Shown: positions 12,986-25,006 of the stretch, piece by piece
How positions within the stretch are numbered: position 1 is the first letter of the stretch
Layout of the letters: every line of letters starts with the position of its first letter
NCBI GenBank assembly: GCA_951812925.1
Contig: OX638370.1
Coordinates: forward strand, 92,456,897-92,520,896
Direction: 5' to 3'
Length of the DNA stretch: 64,000 bases
Source of the DNA: Calliopum simillimum
Lineage: Eukaryota > Arthropoda > Insecta > Diptera > Lauxaniidae
Notes under the pieces: generated by a model
What the model was told of the DNA's origin: nothing
The model's input: only the letters and a program-made list of their open reading frames with translations
The model's database searches: none
Made by a program: the position numbers and the translations under genes

Positions 12986-13399
12986 TAAATTTCAACATCT
13001 ACTGTAAAGAATAAGAAAATGCTTTTGCATGTAAAATACTTGTCTCTGGGTTGCCTAAACAACAAAACACTTGATAGAGCATCATTGTAAAACAATTCAC
13101 ATGGTTATTATTTGGTGTTTTCTTTTTGTGTTAAATGCTCAAGTGTTCCAAAACGATTACAACCAAAGTAAACCTTAAACGAATGTAATTGTGTTGTATA
13201 CGCATTCATGTATGTATTTGGAGCTAATTACAAGTATTTATGTTTATAGTAAGTACTTGTCAGTGTTACACTGCGACCCAGTAGAAAATATTTAATTTTG
13301 CTTTCTCTCCATATTCTCACCTAAAAACCAAAAACATTGTTTCTTACCATTTTTTGAAGCTATTTAACTATGTAAAATATCATTTAATCATTAAATCTG

Positions 13400-13800
13400 G
13401 TAAGCTTTTTAAAATCCCTAATCTTTTGCTTTAAAGCCTTATTTCAAATATGTCGATATCTTCATATTTCTAGGAGATATCGTATACTGAAATATTGCGA
13501 AACGTATTTTTTGCACTTTAGGTTAGGATATCTCTGAGAAAAAAAAGATATCAACATAATTTAAATTAGGTTTTGAAGACAGAGATTAGGACTTTCAAGC
13601 ACCTTACCAGATTTAACAAGTAAATGATATGTTAAATATGTAGTTATATAGCTTCAATAAATGGCAAAAAACGATGTTTTTTTGTTTTTTAGGTTAGAAT
13701 ATCTGAAAAACTATATACGATGGAGCAATTCTAAAGTTGGACTTGCGTTCAGCATCGCAAAACACATCGAATGTGATTATTATGATTTTTGTTTATTGTA
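13400..13800 (-). repeat. Single-arm relative of the 4831-5575 foldback
   Basis: Shares, in order, GCACTTTAGGTTAGGATATC, ATAATTTAAATTAGGTTTT, TTAGGTTAGAATATCTGAAA and GTTCAGCATCGCAAAACACA with one arm of the foldback family. Non-coding. Confidence 0.6.
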
Positions 13801-15147
13801 GTTAAAAATTTTTTTTTTATATAGGGAAAATTGGCCAACTAGAAAAGGGGTTACTCAATTTTTACTCGAGGTGTCACGAGCGAAAAATTTTTTATGCATC
13901 ATTTGAATGATAAGTAAACAGAATCTGGTAAAAATTTGATGTGCTACGACGTTCGATTTAAAACGGGTTCAGGCACGACGTTTACGGTTTACGAGTTATA
14001 TTCAATATTTCTTCAGATTTGACCGAACTTTTGAAATCATACAATTTAACATAAAAAACCAAAAATCTTTGAAGAATTAAATCACCTGAATACTTTACTC
14101 CGAGTTTTTGCATGCTGAACTGAAAAAAAATTTCATGATGACCTTAGGGCTGAGATGTGTTCTATTGAAAGTAAAAATATAGAAATCCTTAGCAGCCCTT
14201 AGCATTTCGTCAAAAATTCAACAAATTGATTTTTCAATGATTTCTTGCTGGGTCAATCTGATTGTACTAAGTTATATCTTGATAAACACCTTGAGAAATT
14301 TCTACAACAAAAAAAAAAAAAAAAAAACGGAACATGTGCAAGATACAAACGTTAAGAAAAATGAGAAGAATAAAAAGAGGCCGCCGCTGCATTATAACAA
14401 AGATACGACAACAAGTTACAGAAAATGCAGCACAGAAAGCAAAAGCTAAGACATGCCAGGTTAAGACAGAACAACGTGATTTTGACCCACAAACAAAAGT
14501 GGGTCAAAATGAATAATGAAAAAACACAAAACAAAACACTGCACTATTTCCACATAATACAAAACCAAAACGAGTCTTTATAAAAAATTGCAGCTGTTGC
14601 CGAACATTTGCATTTGAAAACATTTGGACACCACAACTGTAACTGGCTGCATTTTATTTTACCCTGCCACTGTCACAATTGTCGTTCGTTAAGCAGACAG
14701 ACAGATACGACGAGCACGACACCACTGTGTAACGTGCAAATGCAAAAGCGGGCGTTTTATTCATCGATTGATTAATTGATTGATCGATTGATTGGGGCTG
14801 ATTGATGTGGTGAATGTCAGTGATGGGAAAAGCAAACATTTGTAAGCTTTCCTTCAATATTTGCGAACACTTATACATAGCTCTGAATAAATATGAACCA
14901 GTTGTTGTAGTTATATTGACTTTAGAATTAATTTGACAAATATGTTTTTAAAGATTTTGTTGTTGTTGTTATAATTAAAATGAAAAATTCTGTCGAGATG
15001 AAAAAATTATAAAAAAAACATTTATTGAATTAAAAATATTTTTTTTAAATCGCCCTTATGCATTTTTTGTTGAAAATAATGAAAGAATGATTTATTTCAC
15101 AAAAATATTATTAGTTTTTTGGCAAAGGACATTCATATTACCATATA
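13801..15147. other. No gene; GATT microsatellite at 14766-14795
   Basis: Mostly featureless AT-rich sequence. A short ATTGATTGATCGATTG-type microsatellite lies near 14766-14795, and a 17-A run lies in 14308-14327. Confidence 0.5.
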
Positions 15148-15727
15148 CAGTTGGGTGTCTCTTATTTGGGAAAAGTCAAAATTTAATGTCGCGCTCCCCC
15201 AGAATCGAAAGACTTTGAGAAAAAAATAAGATCCCCTAAACGACAGGTTTTTTTAAACGAATTAACCTGTGCCACGAAGACATTCAAATTTAAATGAAAA
15301 TTAACATAGATTTTATATACTTCTTGTTTTAACTTGCTGGGAATCGCGTTGCCTGAAATATTTTTCGCCATCAAATGTGTATCTTATTGTTTTTCGGGTC
15401 GCTGAACACGATACAAGTGTCAAAATTAAATTTTGACAGCTGATTTCAAATCAAAACACCGAGAAATGGAGGTTAAACCGGTAGCTTGTGTCGACACGTG
15501 TAGCCGAAGACCCTGGGAGCAAGGTTTTTCTCATTTTTATTTTTTGCGATAGGTATGTCACATTAAATAAAATTAAATAAAAAAAGAGTTTTATTTTAGT
15601 TTCTTGAAGTATATTTACTCCATTTTTTTATTTAGCATATTCGAAAAAAAAAGTCCAGAAATTCCAATCTATCAGAAATTCGAATCACCTCAAAAATCAA
15701 GTGTTTCGAATTTGTGAGGGTCTACTG
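15148..15727. mobile_element. Possible pogo-like element remnant
   Basis: The left terminus TA-CAGTTGGGTGTCTC and the right terminus (reversed) TA-CAGTAGACCCTCAC are flanked by TA. CAGT.GACCCTC termini are typical of pogo/Tigger-type elements. No transposase can be read. The inverted repeat is weak beyond the first 15 bases. Confidence 0.3.
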
Positions 15728-15936
15728 TATATTAGTGACCAATCCATAGATTATTGCACCTGAAATCCAAAAAGCCGTAATATAAAAAATTCAAAATTGA
15801 GTTTTTGAGTATTTATGATGCATTTAACTAAACTACATGTCCTCCCATAGTTTTAAGCTAATACATCTAAAAAACCGATTATAGTTTAAGCAATACTAGC
15901 CAAAAATTACATTAAAATCTAACATATAATTGGATC

Positions 15937-16153
15937 TTTTGAAAGTGGAATAAGTCCATAAAGGCGCAAAAGTCATATCATAATATTAATTGCCTGACAT
16001 TTTGTTAGAAGAGAATAAAATTGGGCTCTGTTTTCACGGAGAGTTTACTTAATGGTGTAGAATTGATGGCATTAAAATAACCAATTATAATGATACATAA
16101 TGTAACTACATATATGACTTTTGCGCCTTTATGGACTTATTCCACTTTCAAAA
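15937..16153. mobile_element. MITE with about 40-bp inverted repeats
   Basis: The left arm GAAAGTGGAATAAGTCCATA followed by AAGGCGCAAAAGTCATAT is mirrored at the right by ATATGACTTTTGCGCCTTTA followed by TGGACTTATTCCACTTTC. The spacer is about 130 bp and non-coding. Confidence 0.8.
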
Positions 16154-16584
16154 AACCCATTCCTGATTTTATTTTTGCTTACCAAGTGAAAAAATAAAAA
16201 AATTATGTTATGCCTTTTTGAATTTTAGATGACGATATGAAATCATTTGTTTTTTTTTTTAGTACAAACAAAGGAATCCCTTTGAAGTTTCTTCAGAACT
16301 TTTCTATCAGAAACAAATTGATTTCATTAGAATTTGGGAGAAACCCTTCATATTGTATAATATTTAAATTCTTACGAACAATGTTGTTCATTTATATGTA
16401 ATAACAAAAACGTAAATAATTTAATGTAAATTTTTAGAGGGAAATAATTGTTTCCATAGATAATTTCGTGTAAATGAAATTCCCATAGACAGTATAACTT
16501 ATTGTATGAGGTATGTATGTCATTTTGAGCGATAACAGACAGTTTCAATGCATTATTTTTCAAATAGAATAAAAACTAGAAAGG

Positions 16585-17228
16585 GTGTAACCTTTGGCCT
16601 GGCCAAACATTAAATGCCCTACACTGCAGTATTTTGAAAATTTTACTTATATTGGAGGTGCCACGGCCTCTTGTCCGAGTTCACCCAGTTTTTGCTCATA
16701 GTTTGCATTTATGGTTCTTAGTGTCTGAGTGAAATTTGGTTGGATTATCTCAAAAAACGTTTTCAGTATAGCGTTTTGAAGCTTTTGCTTCGTTGGATTA
16801 TTTCCAAAAACCCGTTCAGTATAGCATTTTGAAGCTTTTGCTTATATGGAAGGTGCCACGCCCTCTTGTCCGAATTCGCCTAGTTTTTGCTCAGAGCTTG
16901 CGCTTACAATTCCTAGTATTTATGAGTATTTTGGTTGCATTGTCGTGAAAATTACTTCTAAAGTTGCATTTTTTGTATGGGCGGTAGGCGTGTTCTTTGG
17001 CCGATTTTGCTCATTTTCAATCCCTCGAGCAAACTTTTACGGCAAAGCCACTGTGCCAAATTTCAACGAATTATCTTCGTTAGTTTTTCTGTAAAAAGTA
17101 TTTCCAAGGACACCCAAGACACCCAGACGCTGATCAAGAATATATATATTTTTTTATGTCTGCCACGCCTCCTCTGCGTTACAAACGGAAGGACAAAGTG
17201 ATATACCCTGGGTGTAGCGTATAAAAAT
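16585..17228 (+). mobile_element. Dispersed repeat family D, copy 2
   Basis: Begins AAGGGTGTAACCTTTGG and CCAAACATTAAATGCCCTAC. It then carries two tandem units with GGTGCCACGCCCTCTTGTCC, a GTTCTTTGGCCGATTTTGCT-type segment, the CTCCTCTGCGTTACAAACGG block, and a terminal hairpin CCCTGGGTGTAGCGTATA. Short ORFs inside are repeat-derived. Confidence 0.75.
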
Positions 17229-17307
17229 CAAATGTTATGAAAAAACATATATCATCTCACAGAATTTTTAAAATATGCAACGCTTTATTATTTATGAGCA
17301 GTGCAGC

Positions 17308-18570
17308 ACTCATGTTAAGTTGGCTCCAAGATTTTGGAAAACCGAAAATTTTTTTAAAATTCTGGGTCCGTTGGGAATAGTTCTGGAGTTCTTTCACAAA
17401 ATTCGAAATAGTTCTGCGAAATTGGACCAAAAATCAGAGGTGGACCGTTTTTGCTCAGCGCCATGTTTTTCACGTAGAGAAGTTCTGATAACATTTTTGA
17501 GCTCACAGGAAAGAATTTTGGAGTTCCCTATACTTTTTTTTTTTAATTTTTTTTAGGAAAAAATTTTTTTTTAATAAGTTTTTAACAAAAAAAAAGTTTG
17601 ATTGCAGGTCTGGATAGTGCTCGAAGAGTTGTAAAGAAATTCCTAGTAACATATTTCCGAAATATTTGTATTTTTCATTTTAATCGAAAAATCAAAAAAA
17701 AATTCGGTTTTTTTCTAAGTATTCGAAAATGAAAATTTTGTTGTAGAGGAGCTCTGATTGCATTTCTAGGTTGCGCTCGAAGAGTTCTAAAGAAAATATT
17801 AAGTAAAATTTTTGCAAAATATTTGTACTTTTCATTTTAATCGAAAAATTAGAAAAAAATTTCGGGTTTTAACTAAGTATCCGAAGAAGACTATTCGTAG
17901 AGGAGATCTGATTGCAGGTCTGGATAGTGCTCGAAGAGTTGTAAATAAATTCCTAGTAACATTTTTCCGAAATATTTGTATTTTTCATTTTAATCGAAAA
18001 ATCAACAAAAAATTTCGGTTTTTTTTCTAATTTTTCGATTAAAATGAAAAGTACAAGTATTTTGCAAAAATTTTACTTAATATTTTCTTTAGCACTCTTC
18101 GAGCGCAACCTAGAAATCCGATCAGAACTCCTCTACAACAAAATTTTTACTTTCGGATACTTAGAAAAAAACCGAAATTTTTTTTGATTTTTCGATTAAA
18201 ATGAAAAGTACAAATAATTCGGAAAAATGTTACTAGGAATTTCTTTACAACTCTTCGAGCACTATCCAGACCTGCAATCAAAGTTTTTTTTGTTAAAAAC
18301 TTATTAAAAAAAAAAAAATTTTTTTCACCAAAAAAAAAAAAAATGTATAGGGAACTCCAAAATTCTTTCCTGTGAGCTCAAAAATGTTATCAGAACTTCT
18401 CTACGTGAAAAACATGGCGCTGAGCAAAAACGGTCCACCTCTGATTTTTGGTCCAATTTCGCAGAACTATTTCGAATTTTGTGAAAGAACTCCAGAACTA
18501 TTCCCAACGGACCCAGAATTTTAAAAAAATTTTCAGTTTTCGAAAATCACGGAGCCAACTTCACATGAGT
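17308..18570. mobile_element. Foldback-like element, 1263 bp, with 9-bp target duplication
   Basis: The ends ACTCATGT...ACATGAGT are flanked by the direct repeat CAGTGCAGC (17299-17307 and 18571-18579). The arms are about 550-700 bp and inverted. The left arm contains three tandem units of about 154 bp, each beginning near GATTGCA (17602, 17756, 17910); the right arm has two inverted units. Both arms encode the same fortuitous peptide (containing SEVDRFCSAPCFSRREVL) on opposite strands. Long inverted repeats with internal repeats and 9-bp duplications are the hallmark of Drosophila FB-type/MULE-related elements. No transposase is present, so it is non-autonomous. Confidence 0.85.
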
Positions 18571-19496
18571 CAGTGCAGCTAGTAATGTGAGCAAGGGAAA
18601 TTTACACGCGATACAATCTTTTCTAACACAAAAATTGTTATCTCTATGCAAACAGCTACAAAAGAAACGGCGTTATAACATTGAGATACATAAATAAATA
18701 CAAATAAACGATAAACAACAAATGAGCAACATTAAAAGACGCACTTTTTTAAAAGCTTTTGACTGTTGCTGACCTTTTGTCAAAGGTTTTTTTTTTTTTT
18801 GTATCATTTTGGTAAGTTTTCCATTTGTTGTCAAAGTGAAACTTTCAAGCTATTAAAATATTTAAACAAAAACCTATAGTTTATAAAATAAACCCTAATA
18901 ATAAAGTGCTGACTAACTTTCTAAATGTGTTGTAAAATGTGGATGCATCAATAAAATGCATAAATTTAAATAAAATAATTTTAAAAATTGAGGACACCTG
19001 CATCTTTCTGACTCTCAATTATCAAATTGAAGAATTCATGCTGAGATCGCACAATGACAAGGTTTTAAATATAAAGTAAATATTAGATGTTTTTTTTTTT
19101 TTTTTTTAACTGGCTCTAATAAATAAATTTTTTTAATAAGCGAATTAGAAAATGATTAATTGATATATAGATTAATGGGAAGTTGGGAGCAATGCCTCAT
19201 ATTATATAAAATCTAAAATTTTCCGTGTAACACAATAACGAAAACTTAAATAATTGATTACGTAAACAATGGGACTTATTCTTCTTCTTGTATCCTTTAT
19301 CCTTTATGTCTTCAATTCTCCATAATTTTTCCATGATTTTTTGGCTCAGCGATTATATTCACGATATCTTTGGACGGCCACGTCTCCTGCTATTGAATAT
19401 TCCATTCGAATGCTTGACGACAGACTTTGCTTATTTTTATCTTTTTATTGTTTGCTAAATTAATCAAAATAGATTAAATTGATAAATAAACAAATG

Positions 19497-19690
19497 TTAT
19501 AAAAATATCTCGCAGTTTTAAAATATGCAACTCTGTATTATTTATGAGCATTGCAGGCAGTAAGAATATTTTGATAAAAAATTGTTATCTACTTATATAA
19601 ACAGCTACAAAAGACGCGGCGTTATTACATTAAAATAAATAGATAAATAAATTCTAATAAACAATGAAACTACCAACATTAAAAGGACGC
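19497..19690 (+). repeat. Paralogous empty site for the foldback insertion
   Basis: AATATGCAACTCTGTATTAT and TTTATGAGCATTGCAG match the left flank of the foldback element (17270-17307). AACAGCTACAAAAGACGCGG and AACATTAAAAGGACGCAC match its right flank (18650-18745). The 1263-bp insertion is absent here, so the flanking sequence exists as two copies, one filled and one empty. Confidence 0.75.
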
Positions 19691-20625
19691 ACAGTGCTGC
19701 GTTAGTCAGCATTTGGCGAAAATTTGTGATAAATTTTACCTAAAAGTGCTAGAAAATTCGCTTATATCACGTTTCGGAAATAATAACTGCTCTTTAACCA
19801 CACAAACAATTGTTGTTAAACAAAAGCAGGCGAAAGCTTAAATATCTATTTAGTTTTATTATATTTTTAGTGCAAATTTATTTAATCAATTGAAATATGT
19901 ATATTTTAAAAATTACCTATAATAATATAAAAAAAAATGTTTCAAAAATGAAAAATTGGAAAATGCAAATTTTTTTTTTTAAAGCAGAGAAAGTGATTCG
20001 TTCCAGCACATTCTAGGCAGCACTCAAAAACGCACAAATAATATTTTAAGAAATGTGAAAAATCGCGTACGCAAAATTTTGGAAATATTTTAAAACTTAT
20101 CTGGATATACTGTATTTTCGCTAAAATCACTGATTTTCTTACACCCTTAAAGCAAACAAATCTTTTTCAAATGATTCTTAAAATATGCTAGAAAATTTCT
20201 TTTCGTAAACTTTAGTTGTTTTATTTATCTTAATTTCTTTTTCCAATTTATTGCATTTAAAAAATAAATAAGTATGGTAAATTTGATAAAAAATCGAAAC
20301 AAAACTGTGGAAATGCCATTCTTTGTATGGAGTGACAGCATTATGGGATGGGCCGAGAATTTTTTTTTTTTCGAAATCAGTTAAAGTTATCTTTGTTGTT
20401 CAGTTAGCAACCGAATCTGTAAATTTTGTTTCTATACCACGCCAGAATTTTGAGAAAAGTATATTGAAGTAGTTGTATAGAAATGGTTTCTTTGCTGCTT
20501 TTGAGGTTCAATAAAAAGACCACATCTGATATGACAGCTGAAAGGGCTATTCTGTTTCTTAAAAAAAAAATTCATTATATACGATCGTATTGATCGATAA
20601 ATTTGCCTTTTTCCGAAATATCGTA
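19691..20625. other. No gene recognised
   Basis: AT-rich; the ORFs at 19942-20130 and 20432-20647 lack recognisable domains. Confidence 0.45.
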
Positions 20626-21135
20626 AATTGAGGAGTGGCCGTACCAAAGGGGCTAAGTACCATTTTGATAGTTTTGAGTTATTAATAAATTAATGAATAT
20701 TTCAGTTTTTTTTTTTAAATTTTATAATGTTATTATTTCAAAGTTCATAAAATACAACGGAAAATTAATTCATAACATAATTTGTAATATTAAATGGAAA
20801 GGTTATTTTAAAAAACAATTAGAAAGGAAATAAGTACCTTGCTTTTATTCTGTTGAAAAGGCGTAAGTACCTTGTTGTACACCTTTGAGAAAGGAATAAG
20901 TGCCAAGATTTACGTCCACTTAAAATAAATAAAACTTTCTAAATAAATTTATTGTAGACATGACGACGCTATGCGCGATCTATTAGTTAATTTTTTTTTA
21001 ACCAAACAACATCTGATGGCGCTTTTTTTTTTTTTTGTAAAATTGTTGATAATAGTCCATAGAACGTTTTGGCATTAAAAACGACGAATGCCAAATTTTG
21101 GCACTTAGGCCCTTTGGTACGGCTACTCCTCAATT
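20626..21135. mobile_element. MITE, about 510 bp, with inner GTACCTT repeats
   Basis: The left end AATTGAGGAGTGGCCGTACC and the right end (reversed) CAATTGAGGAGTAGCCGTAC continue together through CAAAGGG-CTAAGT. The interior repeats AAGTACCTTG and AAGTGCCAAG with spacers (20830-20910). Non-coding. Confidence 0.75.
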
Positions 21136-21619
21136 GAACTTTGTTACACAGGTTGAAAGAATAAAATAATGTCCAAACAGTTTTTTCACTGCAACTTAAA
21201 CCTTTTCCAAATCAAATTAATCTTATCAACATATAAATTAGCACTTTTGTTAATCAAACTAAAATTTTTCCAAATCATATTGATCTTTTCCCAATTAATT
21301 TTTATAATTAAGATGGTTATTATTCATCAGATTTAACTACTTTCATTTTAAAAATTGGTTTCATTTTCATAATTTTTTAATGATTCTCTGTTAAAAATGA
21401 TCGAGTACGTATTTTTTAATTTTTCGTTTTGGTGAAAATTATCAAAGTTATGATTTTTTAAAGTTTCATGGTTCGGGAACACTTTTTTTTGTAATGTGTT
21501 TATCTCAGAAACCATGAGCTATAGGAAAAAATGGTCAAAATTTAAAATGTACTTAGAACTGAATTTTTGAATTATGTTAAAAAACATCTTTTTTAGCTAA
21601 AATTAATGATAATAAACTT

Positions 21620-22300
21620 GTAACAAAGCCAACAATTAGATCTTTTTTAATGTTGGTATCTTTTTATTTTGTTTAATTTTTTAACATAAATTCTATTTTC
21701 ACTTTTGTTTAAATATCCGTTAAATTTAGAGTGGTACTACATATCGTCGGGTTAAAACTACAACTAGACATCTACATTTTTCATGTTTTGAGAAAAAAGC
21801 GTTTTAAATTTTTTGAAATTCGTTTTTTGTATGGGATTTTGCAGTTTTATGCTTTTTATTTTTTATATAAAATTGGATGGAGACTACATTTCTGTTTCTG
21901 TATACTTAACTCAATATATGTAGATGTCTAGTTGTAGTTTTAACCCGACGATATAATTACTTGAGATATAACGATTTTTTTTATGCTCAAAAAATCGTTA
22001 TATCTCAAGTAATCTACTTTCATCTAAGAGATGGCGTGATATGGTTTATTTTACTCGATTTAACGTTTATCATTGCTGCTTATTCTAAAATGCAATCAAA
22101 ATGTTGAATCAAGTAAATGGAACCATATTACGTCGTCTCTTAGATGAAATTGGACGACTTTATGTTCGAAAAATTGGTATATCTCAAAAAATAATAAGAG
22201 ATCCACTCTAAATTTAATAGATATTTAAACATAACTAAATAAAGAATTTATGTTAAAAAATTAACTAAAATAAAAAGACACCAACATTAAAATAATCATA
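21620..22300. repeat. Cluster of nested inverted repeats
   Basis: The outer arms pair 21640-21735 with 22205-22290 (AATGTTGGTATCTTTTTATT against its complement, and AAATTTAGAGTGG against CCACTCTAAATTT). Inside are three more inverted pairs: 21744-21951 (see separate entry), a near-perfect hairpin at 21957-22014 (ATTACTTGAGATATAACGAT and its complement), and 22031-22140 (CATCTAAGAGATGGCGTG against ACGTCGTCTCTTAGATG). No coding sequence. Confidence 0.7.
21744..21951. mobile_element. TA-flanked MITE inside the nested hairpins
   Basis: The ends TCGTCGGGTTAAAACTACAA (continuing CTAGACATCTACAT) and the exact complement are flanked by TA on both sides, as expected for a Tc1/mariner-type MITE. The interior is about 140 bp and non-coding. 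Confidence 0.75.
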
Positions 22301-22461
22301 CAATTTTGAGCCAGTCTAATGTAAGTATATGGTATACCATGTACAAAAAAAAAAGTTCGAATGACCGTCCCCAGTTTGAAAGCTAACATTGGAAGAATTT
22401 TAAGGAAAAAACATTTTTTTTTCGGGCTCTAAATTCGATGCAGTTTTGTTTTTTTTTCTTA

Positions 22462-23385
22462 CAGTCTGTTAAATAAGAGCGTGGTCACGATTACTCGCGA
22501 TCGGTAAAGTATAATGCTGTAATTTTTTTTTCTCACACAGAGGGCAGTATTGTCCTTCATGCTTCGTGAAAGTGAATCAGCTGACCACTCTTTTCAATGC
22601 GTTCTCAGCATTTTTTCAAAATGAGTACCGCGTACGCGTCGCGCTTTGAAGCCGTTTTTTTGTGTTTGCACCCCAAAGGTCCCAAAATGACCCAAGCGGC
22701 GGCTGCGAAGTATATGCAAAAGTCGAAACAGTTTGTGAGTAAGTGGGTGAATCGCTTCAAAGAAGAAAAAAATGTCGATGACTTTCCAAATCGCGGGTCT
22801 GTCGGTGTAGTGACGGAAAAACAGGAAAAACGGATCTGTGCTCTATTTTCGAAAAATCCAACATTAACTTTGCGTGAAGGTGCTTCGAAATTGTCCCAAA
22901 AAGGTTTGAATATCTCCCACGGAACTATTCGTAATCATTTGATTGCAAATAGTGTGAAATACCGAAGTACTTTGCAAAAACCGATGCTCAGTGAAAAACA
23001 TGTCCAAAAACGTCTTGAATGGGCCAAAGACAAAATGGTGTCGTGACTTTGGATTGGCCGTCTCAGCCGCCCGATGCCAATCCAATTGAAAACGTTTGGG
23101 CGCAAATGAAGATGAAGCTTCAGAAAAACCGACCCTGCAACTTGAAACAGCTGGTTCGACGCATTCACAAAATTTGGAGGTCGTTTTCAGAAGAGTATGC
23201 GCAAAATCTTGTTCAAAGTATGTCGCGAAGATGTCAAGCTATAATTGATGCTGGGGGTGATTGGACCTGCTATTAATGTATTTGCATTGAAGTTTTCGAT
23301 CAAATAAATCAATATTAAAAAGAATTTTCGCAATGGGTATTTTCATTTTCTCACAACAATGACCACGCTCTTATTTAACAGACTG
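22462..23385 (+). mobile_element. Internally deleted Tc1-like transposon
   Basis: Inverted repeats CAGTCTGTTAAATAAGAGCG (continuing TGGTC) lie at both ends, each flanked by the TA duplication (22460-22461 and 23386-23387). At 924 bp it is shorter than a typical autonomous Tc1-like element, because the middle of the transposase is deleted. Confidence 0.9.
22621..23276 (+). pseudogene. Tc1-like transposase, internal deletion
   Basis: The frame starting at ATG 22621 encodes an N-terminal helix-turn-helix DNA-binding region (TQAAAAKYMQKSKQFVSKWV), then a second helix-turn-helix-like part (LSQKGLNISHGTIRNHL), and ends at a stop at 23046. A different frame from 23019 continues with LDWPSQPPDANPIENVW, the C-terminal catalytic block that holds the last acidic residue. 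The central part with the first two catalytic Asp residues is missing, and the two pieces are out of frame across the junction near 23040. It cannot encode an active enzyme but may still be mobilised in trans. The upstream in-frame ATG at 22597 is less likely as the start. Confidence 0.85.
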
Positions 23386-24005
23386 TATATCTCCGCCATT
23401 TGACGTCCGATCAACAAGTATAGTATATCGTTGTAAATGTCTCTGAAATTGAAGAAGTTATAGCGAATCTAAAAGTTCAGTACAAAATATGAAAAACAGG
23501 ATGTTTCGAAAACGAATATCGCCCTCTAAGACTATGCAAATTTTTTTTTTTATTTATTTGCATACTGTTTGAAATGTCAAATGTTAAAAAAAAAAATATT
23601 GCATAGTCTTAGGGGGCTATATTCGTTTTTGAAACATCCTGTTTTTCATATTTTGTACTGAGCTTTTAGATTCGTTATAACTTCTTCAATTTCAACAATT
23701 TGAGGAAACTTTGTCGAGATGAATTTTTTGATTTTTTGTGGGCTTCAATTTTATAAGGTGTCCTTGGCACCTTAGGGTGGTAGAAACTGAGGTAATGAGT
23801 ACAACTAATCGAAAAAAAAATCTGAGATAAACGACTTCTATGGGTGAAATGTAGTCCATGTTGGGACATTTACAACGATATACTATACTTGTTGATCGGA
23901 CGTCAAATGGCGTGGATATAAAAAACAAAACCGCATCGCATTTAGAGGCCGAAAAAAAAAAAAATGTTTTTTCCTTAAAATTCTTCCAATGTTAGCTTTT
24001 TTGTA

Positions 24006-25006
24006 TGGGGGTCTATACTATCTAATGTGCAAGTCAAATTTGATTATAAGGACGCAAAATTTCGGTTTTTTTTTTGGAATCACTCTTGTATGTACTTATA
24101 TTGCTATAAATAAACGATTCATACACTATTTACGGCAATAAGAGGTTTTGTGCAAATTTCCTTATTATTTCTGTGGCAATAAAAACATAGATCAAAAGGC
24201 AAAGCAGTATAATTTTGTTTTATAAGCATAGAACTCATGCTGCTTTAACTTTAGCAACACTGTTTTGTTGCTACATATTTTTCTTAAGAATATGTATTTG
24301 ATATTTTCCTCAGTCACATAGAGAAAAAGTATTTATACTACTCGTATATTCATACATATTTATTTGTTTATATACTAAAATGTAAAATAATACTTCATTA
24401 ATAAAATGAAATTTAATTATTTGCGCAAAATCAATTTGAAAGCTCATTTCATAGCTACTACGTAGATGTTTAATTCAATTAATGGAAGTCACCACACCAC
24501 ATATGACTTGTGGCTGCAATTATTTTGTGCGCTGTAAATGGTGCAATTTTACAATAAAATAGCAAAAAAATAACAATATCATTAAAACATCGAAAGCTAT
24601 TTAACTTTACGAGTGCATATATATTTAAATATACATTTTAAAACTTTTTATAGTGATATGAATGACTTTAACTATATTGTAATAACCTATTTCCTTTTTA
24701 ACAAATAAGGCGAATAACGTTCAAATTCCTTGAATTGTCGTATTGTGGCAGTAAACAAGTTTGCTTTATATTTTTACTGTTCAGATTCCTGGCTTTATTT
24801 ACACTTCCAAAATAAATAAAAAAATATAAGAAACTGATGTAATTATACGAGGCGACAATAGAAACATTTTTCTGCGGCCTTAGATTTTTGAATATATCCT
24901 GATTCACCAAAGTTATGAACTACTTAAAGTATAATTGACATAAGTATCTATTTGAATTGACTCTAGTTCTTAAATCCCTACTTAAAGTTGCTATAGTTAA
25001 TAACTG
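24006..25006. other. No gene recognised
   Basis: AT-rich sequence with chance ORFs only. Confidence 0.45.

Larger units (their letters stand above)
22370..24005. repeat. Long inverted repeat split by a Tc1-like insertion
   Basis: Left-arm pieces 22370-22460 and 23388-23540 are complementary to the right arm 23585-24005. Paired examples are CAAGTATAGTATATCGTTGT against ACAACGATATACTATACTTG, and GCTAACATTGGAAGAATTTT against AAAATTCTTCCAATGTTAGC. The left arm is interrupted by the 924-bp element at 22462-23385, absent from the right arm. Short ORFs in the arms are incidental. Confidence 0.8.

Noticed and set aside
17275..18507. Two ORFs encoding the same peptide in the arms of the foldback element
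   Set aside because: The identity follows from the inverted repeat. There is no start context or domain, and they lie in a non-autonomous element.
19261..19440. GC-richer patch (TTTGGACGGCCACGTCTCCTG) as a gene remnant
   Set aside because: No open frame or recognisable motif could be read in either strand.
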